From Fervidifonticultor_A sp037443565 (GTDB lineage Bacteria; Sysuimicrobiota; Sysuimicrobiia; Sysuimicrobiales; Humicultoraceae), in the NCBI GenBank assembly GCA_037443565.1, contig JBBIOB010000020.1:1-50177 (forward strand): a stretch of DNA of 50,177 nucleotides, given 5' to 3'. Numbering within the stretch: the stretch's first letter is position 1; each line of letters starts with the position of its first letter. The notes under the pieces were generated by a model, which saw only the letters and a program-made list of their open reading frames with translations, ran no database searches and was not told the DNA's origin. Positions 25,564 to 33,531 of the stretch are shown here, piece by piece. A program made the position numbers and the translations under genes.

Positions 25564-26751
25564 TCACGGCGGATCCTCTGGAAGCATCACCCGACGGCCT
25601 TCGTCGGCCGACACGTATCCCGCGTAGACGACGTCCAGCGTGTCAAAGGCCAGCTGCGCGCCCGACAGGGGTTCCCGGCCGTCCGCGATCGCGCCGACGA
25701 AATCCTCCATCTCCTGGGGATAGCCGCGCATCCAATCCTCGTCGGGGCTCACGAACTGCCAGCCCGCGCTGGTTTCCACCTTCTCTGCGATGTACTCGCC
25801 TTCGAGGATCCGACCTTCGGGCGAGTACGTCATCACCGAGGCGTTCGGGTTGATATTGGCCTGGAGCACCGCGTTCGACAGGTAGACCTGGACCAGGTTC
25901 TTCACGCCGCCCAGCGAGACGTCGGTGGCGAAGACGGTCGCGCGCGAGCCGTCGTCGAACCCGATGATGGCCACCGACCAGTCCTCGACGTCTTCCCAGG
26001 CATCGACGACGAACCGGTCCGGCTGCGTCCGGAAGGCGGCCGAGGCCGTCACCCGCGTGGCCTCCGCGGTCACCCACACGGGCCGGACCGGCCGGCCGGT
26101 GCGGAGCCGTCCTTCGTGGTGCTTGAGATGCAGGGCGGCGCCGATGGGATGGGCGCCCAGGCGCAGCAGCGACCCCCCGCCGGACGTGCGCCAGCGACGG
26201 GCATACACCGCGTGCGATCCCGAATGGCTCTCCTCGGCGCGGATGTCCAGAATCGCGCCCCCGCTGCGCTCGACGAACCGTCGGATCTTGGTCACCGGCG
26301 GCGCGTAGACGAAGTTCTCCGCGTAGCACAGGGTGACGCCGGCCGACGACACCACGTCGAGCATTTCGCGGGCGCTGCGCCGGACCTCAGCCCACATGCG
26401 CCGCCTGGAGACGGTCTCGCCGATAGGTTCCACATCGCCGGCGAGGCCGAAATAGCCCGTGAGCGGCTTCTCGCAGATGACGTGCTTGCCGGCCCGGGCG
26501 GCTGCGATGGTCATCTCGGCGTGCCGGTCGTTCGGCACGCAGAGGTTAACGGCATCCACGTCGTCGCGAGCAAGCAGCGCGGCGAAGTCTGGTGCTACGG
26601 CGGGGATTCCATGCCGGTCCGCGAACGCGCGCGCCCGCTCAGGCGACCTGGCCGCGACGGCCGTGATGCTCGCGCGGCCGGCGAGCGGCCGCAGGGCGTG
26701 GGCGTGGATGTCGGCGACAAACCCTGCTCCGACGAGGCCGATGCGCACCAT
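25564..26751 (-). CDS. Gfo/Idh/MocA family NAD(P)-dependent oxidoreductase (second copy)
   Basis: 395 aa. The Rossmann motif VRIGLVGAGFVADIHAHALR is at residues 2-21. CEKPLTGYFG carries the family EKP catalytic lysine (about 97-106), and the C-terminal beta-sheet domain follows. Start ATG 26751, just behind AGGAAGG, is 38 nt from the TctA stop; an open frame runs further upstream over TctA without homology. These enzymes oxidise sugars, inositols or sugar acids at one hydroxyl. With an IolE-like isomerase next to it, a cyclitol or sugar oxidation followed by isomerisation is plausible. Confidence 0.88.
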   Translation of the reverse strand: MVRIGLVGAGFVADIHAHALRPLAGRASITAVAARSPERARAFADRHGIPAVAPDFAALLARDDVDAVNLCVPNDRHAEMTIAAARAGKHVICEKPLTGYFGLAGDVEPIGETVSRRRMWAEVRRSAREMLDVVSSAGVTLCYAENFVYAPPVTKIRRFVERSGGAILDIRAEESHSGSHAVYARRWRTSGGGSLLRLGAHPIGAALHLKHHEGRLRTGRPVRPVWVTAEATRVTASAAFRTQPDRFVVDAWEDVEDWSVAIIGFDDGSRATVFATDVSLGGVKNLVQVYLSNAVLQANINPNASVMTYSPEGRILEGEYIAEKVETSAGWQFVSPDEDWMRGYPQEMEDFVGAIADGREPLSGAQLAFDTLDVVYAGYVSADEGRRVMLPEDPP

Positions 26752-26789
26752 GCGTAGGGACCTTCCTGTTCTTGACGTCGTTCCCGTGC

Positions 26790-28307
26790 TCAGGAGGCTG
26801 TTCGCCCCGATCGGACTGCGGCGACCCGGCCCACGATCCAGCCGGGCAACGCTGTGCGACTGAGGACCGTCAGCGCCGAGATCGCGAAGAGAATGGCTGA
26901 AATGGGCCGGGTGAAGAAGGGCGTTGGATCCCCGGCGGTCAGTGTCAGGGCCCGCCGGAGGTTGTCGTCGGCCATCGGACCCAGGATGAACCCCAAGACG
27001 AGCGGCGCGATGGGGAAGCCCGCGGCCTGCAGCAGGAAGCCCAGCACGCCAAAGGCCAGCATGACGTACACATCGAACTGCCGGGCGGCGATGGCATAGC
27101 TCCCAACCACCGCCAGGACGTAGACAATGGGCATCAGGGCCTGTCGGGGGATGAGCAGGACGCGCACCATCGGTCGGACAAGCGTCACGCTCAAGACGAA
27201 CACCGCGAGCGTCGCCATGACGAAGATCGCCACGATCTCGGAGATGACATGGGGATGCTTGATGGCCAGCAGGGGGCCCGGCTGCAGCCCGTGGATGGTA
27301 AGGGCCGCCAGCAGCACCGCGGCCGGCGCGCTGCCCGGCACGCCCAGCGTCAACACGGGAATCGTCGCGCCGCCGATGCAAGCGTTGTCGCCGGTCTCGG
27401 CCGCGATCAACCCTTCGATGGATCCGCGCCCGAACTCCTCGGGAGAACGGCTGGTGCGCTTGGCCGTGTCGTACGACACCCACGCCGCGATGTCCTCACC
27501 CACGCCGGGGACCGTGCCGATGACGGTTCCGATCAACCCCGAGCGGATGATGTGCCGCCAGTGGCGCACCACCTCACGGATGCGTGGCAGCACCCGATCC
27601 AGGCGGGTCTGGACCACGAGGCGCTCGTTTCGGCGCAGGACGCTGAGGATCTCGCCCATCCCGTACGCGCCCACAAGCACCGGGATGAGCGCGAATCCCC
27701 CCTGGAGCTCCACGCGGCCGAACGTGAACCGCGGGTAGGCGTGGATCCCGTCGAGCCCAACCGTGGCCAGCAGCAGCCCCAGAAATCCAGCCATCCAGCC
27801 CTTGAGGGGATCGGTGGGCGCGGTCAGGCTGCCCGCGATGACGATGCCGAAGATGGCCAGCCAGAAGAACTCCCAGCTCCCGAACTTCAGGGCCACCTGC
27901 CCGAGCAGCGGCGCGAAGACCGCCAGCATGGTGACGCCGAACAGCGTGCCCAGGGTCGAGGCGGTGACCGACAGCCCGATGGCTTCCGCGGCCCGCCCAT
28001 GCATGGCCAGCGGATAGCCGTCCAGGCAGACGGCCGCCTGGGCCGGGGTGCCAGGGATGTTGATCAACACCGCTGACCGGCTCCCTCCGGTGATCGCCCC
28101 GACGTAGGTGGCGATGAGTACTGCGATTGCCACGTCCACCGAGAGGCCGAAGGTCAGGCCGGTGAGCAGCGAGAGCGCCATGGTTGCCGTCAGGCCCGGC
28201 AGCATGCCGAAGAGAATCCCGACCTGCGCACCCACGAGCACGGCGATCACCATCACGGGATTCCCGAGGATCTTCAAGAACTCGACGAGCAGGCTCAGGG
28301 GTGTCAT
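26790..28307 (-). CDS. tctA: Tripartite tricarboxylate transporter large permease (TctA)
   Basis: 505 aa with about 12 hydrophobic segments. TctA landmarks are visible: VGAQVGILFGMLPGLTATMAL near the N-terminus, GAITGGSRSAVLINIPGTPA at about 100, and the second half VPGVGEDIAAWVSYDTAKR with PEEFGRGSIEGLIAAETGDN. The transporter uses an ion gradient and a periplasmic TctC receptor to import carboxylates. It follows TctB by 4 nt. Substrate is not readable from the permease; the surrounding sugar-type enzymes argue for a sugar acid or related carboxylate. Confidence 0.94.
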   Translation of the reverse strand: MTPLSLLVEFLKILGNPVMVIAVLVGAQVGILFGMLPGLTATMALSLLTGLTFGLSVDVAIAVLIATYVGAITGGSRSAVLINIPGTPAQAAVCLDGYPLAMHGRAAEAIGLSVTASTLGTLFGVTMLAVFAPLLGQVALKFGSWEFFWLAIFGIVIAGSLTAPTDPLKGWMAGFLGLLLATVGLDGIHAYPRFTFGRVELQGGFALIPVLVGAYGMGEILSVLRRNERLVVQTRLDRVLPRIREVVRHWRHIIRSGLIGTVIGTVPGVGEDIAAWVSYDTAKRTSRSPEEFGRGSIEGLIAAETGDNACIGGATIPVLTLGVPGSAPAAVLLAALTIHGLQPGPLLAIKHPHVISEIVAIFVMATLAVFVLSVTLVRPMVRVLLIPRQALMPIVYVLAVVGSYAIAARQFDVYVMLAFGVLGFLLQAAGFPIAPLVLGFILGPMADDNLRRALTLTAGDPTPFFTRPISAILFAISALTVLSRTALPGWIVGRVAAVRSGRTAS

Positions 28308-28311
28308 GGTG

Positions 28312-28860
28312 CTACGGCAGCGGAACGAGGAAGAGCCGGGTGAACACGAGGGTCACCGTGATGCCGGTCGCGATGCCGATGAGCGCCGCCTTTGCTGCTG
28401 TGGTTCCGCGGAACGTGAGCGTCATGGCGAACACGAACACCGCGGTGAGCGGCCCGAAGGGGACGCGACCCATCATGAGGGTGAACACAAGGGCAAACGC
28501 GAGGGCCACGACCACCCGGCCAGCGCCCCAGTTCATCGCGACCGACCACCAGGCCGGGAGACTCCCGACGGGCGTCGGCGATTGGCGGTGGCTCCTCAGT
28601 CCCCGTGCCGTCAGGACTGTCGACAGGCTGAGCAGCACAGCGCCGATGGCCGCCGGGACCAGCCCGGGGGCGTTCTGCCACGTCCACAGCGCGCTGGAGG
28701 CGGGCATCCTGAGGGCGTTGATGAGGAAGAACAGCGACAATAGCGCCATGCCCCCACCGGCTGCCACGTCCCCCAGCCCGCCCCGTCCGTCGGGCCGGGC
28801 AGGGGGAGGTACGACGCTCTCCCCCTGCTGCATCAGCCCGCGAGCCATCCGCGTCGTCAC
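28312..28860 (-). CDS. tctB: Tripartite tricarboxylate transporter small permease (TctB)
   Basis: 182 aa with four hydrophobic segments (about residues 35-55, 70-88, 115-135 and 140-178), the usual TctB size and topology. GTG 28860 overlaps the TctC stop as GTGA and is preferred over a start at 28923 that would lie inside tctC. The family is poorly conserved in sequence; the call rests on position between tctC and tctA, length and membrane pattern. Confidence 0.86.
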   Translation of the reverse strand: MTTRMARGLMQQGESVVPPPARPDGRGGLGDVAAGGGMALLSLFFLINALRMPASSALWTWQNAPGLVPAAIGAVLLSLSTVLTARGLRSHRQSPTPVGSLPAWWSVAMNWGAGRVVVALAFALVFTLMMGRVPFGPLTAVFVFAMTLTFRGTTAAKAALIGIATGITVTLVFTRLFLVPLP

Positions 28861-29879
28861 GGCTTCGGAATGTTGAGGTCGGCTGGGGAGCGCTTTGCCA
28901 GGCCCGCGTCGAAGAGCGTCCACGCGACCCGGCGCGCCTTGGCTTCGGTGACGTCCGTCGCCGACTTGCCGGACAGGACCACGTGCGCCACGCCCACCTG
29001 CTTGGCGAAGCTCTTCACGGTGAAGGTGTCTCCGCCCTGCTTGAAGGCTTCGTCAATGGCCGCCACGATCGGCGCGGGCATGTCGCGGGGAAGCATCAGC
29101 CCGAAGTACGAGCCGGTCTCCGGGAAGTTCGGGATGGCGCTCGTGATCGCCGGGATGGTCCCGTAGCCCTCGAGCTCAAGCGGATTGCTGGACATGACCG
29201 CCAGCGCCCGCAGCCGTTTGGCGCGCAGCATCTCCGCCGCTTCCATGGAGAGCTGCATGACGGCCTCGACCTCGCCCGCGACGGCCGCGACGATGGCCGG
29301 CGCCCCGCCCGCGTAGGCGATATGACGGTACGTGGTTCCCGCGGCAAGCCGGAAGACCTCGGCGCCCAGGTGCCCAGAGCTGCCGGCGCCCGCAGAGGAC
29401 ACCGGGAACGCGCCAGGCCGGGCCTTCATCGCGTCGATGAGGCCCTTGACATCGCGGATCGGCGAGTCAGCCTTGACCGCGATGACGTTAGGCGCGTAGA
29501 GCACATAGAAGTACAGCCAGTCACGATGCGTAAGGTCGAGCTGACCCAGCACAGAGTAGCTGATGGCGGCCGTGCTGGAATTGGCCGTCCAGGTGTAGCC
29601 GTCACGCGGCCGATCCCACACTTCCTTCATGCCGATCGAGCCGCCCCCGCCGGGGGTATTGATGATGACGATCCGCTGCCCGAAGGGCTTCTCCATCTGG
29701 CTGGCGAGGACGCGGGCGGTCATGTCGGTCGACCCGCCTGCCGGCCAGGGAACGATCAGGTTGATCGGGCGCGCAGGCCTCCACGCCGCGGGGGCGGCGA
29801 GTCCCGGCGCGCTGACGACGCCCGCGATCAAGACCACGAGCGTGGCGCCAAGCAGCCATCGATATGCCGTGTGCGTCAC
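28857..29879 (-). CDS. tctC: Tripartite tricarboxylate transporter substrate-binding protein (TctC/Bug)
   Basis: 340 aa. GTG 29879 overlaps the cupin stop (GTGA) behind a GGGAGG site. Signal peptide about residues 1-28 (WLLGATLVVLIAGVVSA, then APGLAA). Bug-family blocks follow: PINLIVPWPAGGSTDMTARV (about 37-56), NTPGGGGSIGMKEV and SSAGAGSSGHLGAEVFRLAA. The receptor is usually abundant and captures carboxylates through bridging water molecules. A single copy lies in its operon, which ties it to these enzymes. Confidence 0.94.
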   Translation of the reverse strand: MTHTAYRWLLGATLVVLIAGVVSAPGLAAPAAWRPARPINLIVPWPAGGSTDMTARVLASQMEKPFGQRIVIINTPGGGGSIGMKEVWDRPRDGYTWTANSSTAAISYSVLGQLDLTHRDWLYFYVLYAPNVIAVKADSPIRDVKGLIDAMKARPGAFPVSSAGAGSSGHLGAEVFRLAAGTTYRHIAYAGGAPAIVAAVAGEVEAVMQLSMEAAEMLRAKRLRALAVMSSNPLELEGYGTIPAITSAIPNFPETGSYFGLMLPRDMPAPIVAAIDEAFKQGGDTFTVKSFAKQVGVAHVVLSGKSATDVTEAKARRVAWTLFDAGLAKRSPADLNIPKP

Positions 29880-30259
29880 TGCTGATTCCTCCCTTCGCGT
29901 TCTTCCTCGGCCCAGTGGTCGACCACCGTGGCCGGAGCGTACACCCACATCAGCATCAGGTCGTCACCTCCGGTATTGCGGAGTTCGTGCGGGACGCCGG
30001 GCGGCAGGTAGACCGCGCTGCCTTCGGTAACGGTGATGTGCTCGCCGCCTACGGTCATCTCGCCGTCCCCGCGCAGAATCACGTAGACTTCCTCGTTCGC
30101 GTGCTGGTGGAGAGGGACCCGGCCTCCCGGGTACACCGTGCTGTGGCCCATCGCAAACCGCTGCGCGGGCAGGCCGGCCACGCCGGCCAGCACGCGGGTG
30201 CTGCGCCCCGCGGGGAACTGGCGGGGTGTGACTTCCGGAATCCGCAGCCGGTGGATCAT
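29876..30259 (-). CDS. Cupin-domain protein
   Basis: 127 aa single-domain cupin. Motif 1 is PLHQHANEEVYVILRGDGEM (two His and a Glu as metal ligands, about 51-70). Motif 2 is VYLPPGVPHELRN with the third His (about 90-102). Such proteins are metal-dependent isomerases, epimerases or small sensors in sugar operons. It overlaps the upstream Gfo/Idh gene and tctC, so it is embedded in the operon. A role in isomerising the imported sugar acid is inference. Confidence 0.85.
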   Translation of the reverse strand: MIHRLRIPEVTPRQFPAGRSTRVLAGVAGLPAQRFAMGHSTVYPGGRVPLHQHANEEVYVILRGDGEMTVGGEHITVTEGSAVYLPPGVPHELRNTGGDDLMLMWVYAPATVVDHWAEEEREGRNQQ

Positions 30260-31377
30260 ACGGGCACCGCGTCGACCGTCACGACCCGGCCGTCCGCCGC
30301 CGACGCGTAGGCAGCCTCGATCAGGCGCATCGTCCGGACCGCGTGCCGCCAGTTCGGCACAGGCTGCCGGCCTTCGGCGATGGCCTCGATGAACTCCCGC
30401 AGCTGCACCTCGAACGGATCCGCAGGCGCCACGGTCACCGCCGTCCAGTCGTCCAGCGACGGGTCCTGCTTGCGGGTTGGGTCGTATCGAAAGAGCGCCC
30501 GCTCCCCGCCCAGGAAGCGCGCCGCCTGGAGGTCGAAGACCACGCTGCCGGCGGAGCCGTCGATCTCAAATTGGGGCACCGGCTGGTAGGGGCGCCGCAC
30601 CCAGCTGATGAAGCACTGCGCGAGCACGCCTGAGCGGAAGAGCAGGTTCACCGACGCGGCGTCCTCGACGTCGACCGTGAAGGGCTGCCCGGACTCGTCC
30701 CGGCGCTCGGGGATGCACGTGCGCTGGAAACACTGGACCGCCTCCACCGGGCCCAGCAGCGACTCCCAGAGATCGAAGAAGTGGGCCATCATGTCGTGCA
30801 CGATGCCGCCGCCGGCCTCGGCCTTCCGGTAGAACCAGGACGGTCGGTTGGTGGTCTCGGATGGCACGAAGTACCCGAACGTGACCCGCGCGTGATAGAT
30901 GTCTCCGAGGTGTCCCTCGTGCAGCAAACGGCGCGCCGCCGACGGGCCGGGCTGGAACCGCATGTTCTGGATGATCCCATGCGTGATCCCGGCGAGCTCG
31001 GCTGCCGTGAGCAGCGACTCGCCCTCTTCGAGCGTCATGCCGAGCGGCTTGTCGGTGAACGCGTGCTTGCCGGCCCGGACCGCGGTCATCAGCGGTTCGT
31101 AGTGGAGGGCGTTGGTCAGGCAGTTGTCCACGGCCTGCACGTCGGGTCGAGTGACGGCCTCGTCGAGGCTCCCCGTGGTCCCCCGCACGACGGAATGCGC
31201 TGCGGAGAGCTCTGCGAGCCTCGCCGTGTTTCTTCCGTACAGGAGCACGCGCGGAGTCAGCGTGCGGCCGCCGGCCTGCACGCCGCTCTCGGCCAGCGCC
31301 TGGAGCGCACGCAGGTGAAGGGCGGCCATCCGGCCGGTACCCAGCATGCTGATGAACAGCGGAGCCGCCGTGCTCAT
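30256..31377 (-). CDS. Gfo/Idh/MocA family oxidoreductase (first copy)
   Basis: 373 aa. The N-terminal Rossmann fold opens with LFISMLGTGRMAALHLRALQ. The EKP-type motif is varied as FTDKPLGMTLEEG, keeping the lysine. GGGIVHDMMAHFFDLWESLLG carries the conserved catalytic His/Asp region, and a C-terminal sheet domain follows. It shares only the fold with the second copy (25564-26751), so the two probably oxidise different hydroxyls or successive intermediates. It overlaps the DapA-family gene as ATGA and the cupin gene likewise. Confidence 0.87.
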   Translation of the reverse strand: MSTAAPLFISMLGTGRMAALHLRALQALAESGVQAGGRTLTPRVLLYGRNTARLAELSAAHSVVRGTTGSLDEAVTRPDVQAVDNCLTNALHYEPLMTAVRAGKHAFTDKPLGMTLEEGESLLTAAELAGITHGIIQNMRFQPGPSAARRLLHEGHLGDIYHARVTFGYFVPSETTNRPSWFYRKAEAGGGIVHDMMAHFFDLWESLLGPVEAVQCFQRTCIPERRDESGQPFTVDVEDAASVNLLFRSGVLAQCFISWVRRPYQPVPQFEIDGSAGSVVFDLQAARFLGGERALFRYDPTRKQDPSLDDWTAVTVAPADPFEVQLREFIEAIAEGRQPVPNWRHAVRTMRLIEAAYASAADGRVVTVDAVPV

Positions 31378-32303
31378 CGGGCCACCGGGACCAATCGCGC
31401 GGCGTCGACGGCCTCGCGGACCTGCCGGCGCGTCGCGTCGTCGAGCGGGAGCAGGGGAGGACGGACCACTGCGGACGGCAAGATCCCCTGGACCACCAAC
31501 GCTTCCTTGATGCGTGCCCGATAGTCGCGCACCGGCTGCGCGAAGCAGGTCCGGATCAGGGGCTGCAGCCGATCGTAGATCTTGAAGGCTGCCGGCCAGT
31601 CGCCCCGCTTGGCCGCGGCAATCAATTCCGCCTGCTCACGGGTGGCGACGGCACCGAACCCGATCAGCGCGCCGTCTCCGCCGAGCACGAAGGATTCGAG
31701 GATGAAGTTGTCGTTGCCAGTCAGGATGGCAATTCGCTTCGGCAGACTCCGCAGGAGCGCCACGGTCTCCACGTACCTCACCGCGTCGAACGTGGCCTCT
31801 TTGATGGCCACCACCTGGTCGATCTCGACCAGGCGCTCGAGGGTCTCGGGAGGGTACTCGGTCCCGCCCAATGCCGGCTGGAGCTGGAAGAGGATGATCG
31901 GCAGCCCGACGCGGGCGACGGCCTCGTGGTACCCGATGATCACCGGGTCGGCGCCGCGGGCGCCGCGAAACGCCGTGAGGGGGAAGACGAGCAGGGCCGA
32001 GGCGCCGGCGTCGTGCGCCTCCTTCGCAGCGTCCAGGGCCAGCCGGGTGTTGGGCGCGCCAAGCCCGGCGACAATCGGGATCCGGTGGCCCAGGATCTCG
32101 CGCGCCAGCACCAGGTTGCGCCGCTTCTCGTCGGACGCCATGTGCGGCCCTTCGCCTGCGTCGGTGTTGATCGCGATCGCCGATGGGCCCTGCTCGGCGA
32201 TCCATCCCAGATACCGGCGCAGCGCCGCCTCATCGACGGCGTACTCATCGGTCATCGGCGTGACGACCGCCGGGATCAGGCCTTCCAGCGCACTTCGATC
32301 CAT
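31374..32303 (-). CDS. Dihydrodipicolinate synthase/N-acetylneuraminate lyase family enzyme
   Basis: 309 aa class I aldolase-type TIM barrel. LIPAVVTPMTDEYAVDE opens the protein. The Schiff-base lysine is in VVAIKEATFD (about 166-175). The region that normally reads GTTGE is NTDAGEG, and the catalytic Tyr (usually YNVP) is replaced by Phe in IILFQLQPALGG. Biosynthetic DapA is therefore unlikely. Relatives in catabolic operons cleave or dehydrate 2-keto-3-deoxy sugar acids. It begins 5 nt after the LacI gene and overlaps the Gfo/Idh gene. Confidence 0.88.
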   Translation of the reverse strand: MDRSALEGLIPAVVTPMTDEYAVDEAALRRYLGWIAEQGPSAIAINTDAGEGPHMASDEKRRNLVLAREILGHRIPIVAGLGAPNTRLALDAAKEAHDAGASALLVFPLTAFRGARGADPVIIGYHEAVARVGLPIILFQLQPALGGTEYPPETLERLVEIDQVVAIKEATFDAVRYVETVALLRSLPKRIAILTGNDNFILESFVLGGDGALIGFGAVATREQAELIAAAKRGDWPAAFKIYDRLQPLIRTCFAQPVRDYRARIKEALVVQGILPSAVVRPPLLPLDDATRRQVREAVDAARLVPVAR

Positions 32304-32308
32304 TCAGA

Positions 32309-33382
32309 TCACCTCGCCACGGCAGGGTGCAGGGTGGTGTCCGGCGCCGGGATGACAGATTGCCGGACCACGAGCTCGAACGGGAGGAAGCGAACCGCCG
32401 CGGCGGTCGATCTCGCCGCACGGCGCTCCAGGATGAGACGGGCGGCTTCCTGGCCGATTTCGTGATTGGGTACCGCCACCGAATCCAGCGCGGGTCGGAG
32501 GAAGGGGAGCACGGGGACGTTGCCGATGCCCACGACCGACAGAGACGCAGGGACAGACCGACCCATCTGATCTGCCGCAGCCATCGCCCCGATGGCAAGC
32601 TGGTCGTTGGCCGCGAACAGCCCTGTGATCTCCGGCGCACGGGCGAGCAGACGCATGCCGCCCTCGAACCCCTCGGCCATGGAGAAACCCGCGGGCTCGA
32701 TCCAGCCATCGGGTGGGGCAATGCCGGCGTCGCGCATCGCCTGGCGGTACCCTTCGAGGCGGTGATGGGCGGTGAGCAGCATCGGCGGCCCACTCAAGTG
32801 GCCGATGCGGCTGTGCCCGTGGTCGAGCAGGTGCCTGACGGCAAGCGCCGCCGCGGCGCGGTTGTCCACCATGATCGAGGGCATCTCCTGCGATTGCGGC
32901 GCCAGCGCCACCATCCGGATGCCGTACCGATGCAGGCGACGGACCTCGAGGCAGATCTCCGTGTTGAGGGGGTGGTCCTCAGTGATCCCGCTGCCACAAA
33001 AGACGATTCCGGCAACCCGCATCGACCGAAGCTGGCGCAGGTAGCGGAGCAGGCGGTCCGGGCTGCGTAGCCAGTTGCACACCATCACCAGATGCTCGCG
33101 CTCGCCGGCGACCGCTTCGATCCCGCGGGTAATCTCGCCGAAGTAGGGATCGGAGATGTCGTGGACCAGGGCGGCCAGGATCGGCGTCTTGCGCGTGGCC
33201 AGGCTGCGGGCGAGGGCATTCGGGCTGTAGTCCAGCCGCGACGCCACATCCAGGACCTTCCGCCGCGTGTCCGGGGCGATGTGACGGCGATGGCCGGCCA
33301 GCACGCGGGAGACCGTGGCAGGGGAGACCCCGGCCAGGCGGGCGACTTCAGCCATCGAGGAAGGTCGTCGTCGCTTTGGCAT
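32309..33382 (-). CDS. LacI-family transcriptional regulator of the catabolic operon
   Basis: 357 aa from ATG 33382; a start at 33445 would lie within its own control region. The N-terminal HTH SMAEVARLAGVSPATVSRVL (about 8-27) is followed by the hinge helix SPNALARSLAT. The periplasmic-binding-like effector domain contains DISDPYFGEITRGIE and ANDQLAIGAM. The first gene of a 10-kb operon, with two LacI-type operator dyads upstream (centres 33411.5 and 33464.5). This implies autoregulation and induction by the operon substrate. The effector is unknown. Confidence 0.92.
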   Translation of the reverse strand: MPKRRRPSSMAEVARLAGVSPATVSRVLAGHRRHIAPDTRRKVLDVASRLDYSPNALARSLATRKTPILAALVHDISDPYFGEITRGIEAVAGEREHLVMVCNWLRSPDRLLRYLRQLRSMRVAGIVFCGSGITEDHPLNTEICLEVRRLHRYGIRMVALAPQSQEMPSIMVDNRAAAALAVRHLLDHGHSRIGHLSGPPMLLTAHHRLEGYRQAMRDAGIAPPDGWIEPAGFSMAEGFEGGMRLLARAPEITGLFAANDQLAIGAMAAADQMGRSVPASLSVVGIGNVPVLPFLRPALDSVAVPNHEIGQEAARLILERRAARSTAAAVRFLPFELVVRQSVIPAPDTTLHPAVAR

Positions 33383-33404
33383 CCCGCATTCTGAAAGGGC
33401 TTCA

Positions 33405-33418
33405 TGCAAGCGCTTTCG
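33405..33418. promoter_or_regulatory. LacI-type operator O1
   Basis: TGCAAGCGCTTTCG with the perfect 8-bp core AAGCGCTT and a central CG, the usual LacI/GalR family operator form. It lies just downstream of the predicted transcription start of the LacI operon, where binding would block elongation or promoter escape. Confidence 0.7.
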
Positions 33419-33433
33419 GGACCTTCCAGCCCT

Positions 33434-33462
33434 AGCATAGCGCACCGCCTGCTCCCTGGCAA
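33434..33462 (-). promoter_or_regulatory. Promoter of the LacI-led catabolic operon
   Basis: On the minus strand TTGCCA (33462-33457), 17-bp spacer, TATGCT (33439-33434). Near-consensus sigma70-type boxes with ideal spacing, about 50 bp before the regulator start. Operator O2 overlaps the -35 box and O1 is just downstream of the start. Confidence 0.68.
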
Positions 33463-33470
33463 GCGGTTGC
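33459..33470. promoter_or_regulatory. LacI-type operator O2, shared by divergent promoters
   Basis: GCAAGCGGTTGC, a 12-bp dyad with five of six pairs matched and a central CG. Its centre is 53 bp (five helical turns) from O1. It overlaps the -35 boxes of both the minus-strand operon promoter and the plus-strand ispH promoter. Confidence 0.58.
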
Positions 33471-33496
33471 GATACGCCGGGGCCCTCTGCTATCCT
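33468..33496 (+). promoter_or_regulatory. Promoter of the ispH-der operon
   Basis: TTGCGA (33468-33473), 17-bp spacer, TATCCT (33491-33496), followed by the GTG start at 33532. Back-to-back with the LacI-operon promoter and overlapping operator O2 by three bases. Confidence 0.65.
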
Positions 33497-33531
33497 CGGA
33501 GCATCGAGCGGCCGGCCCGACGAGGTGGCGC

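Noticed and set aside
31374..32303. Naming the DapA-family gene dapA for lysine biosynthesis
   Set aside because: It lies in a LacI-controlled transport operon, and the catalytic Tyr and GTTGE motif are altered.
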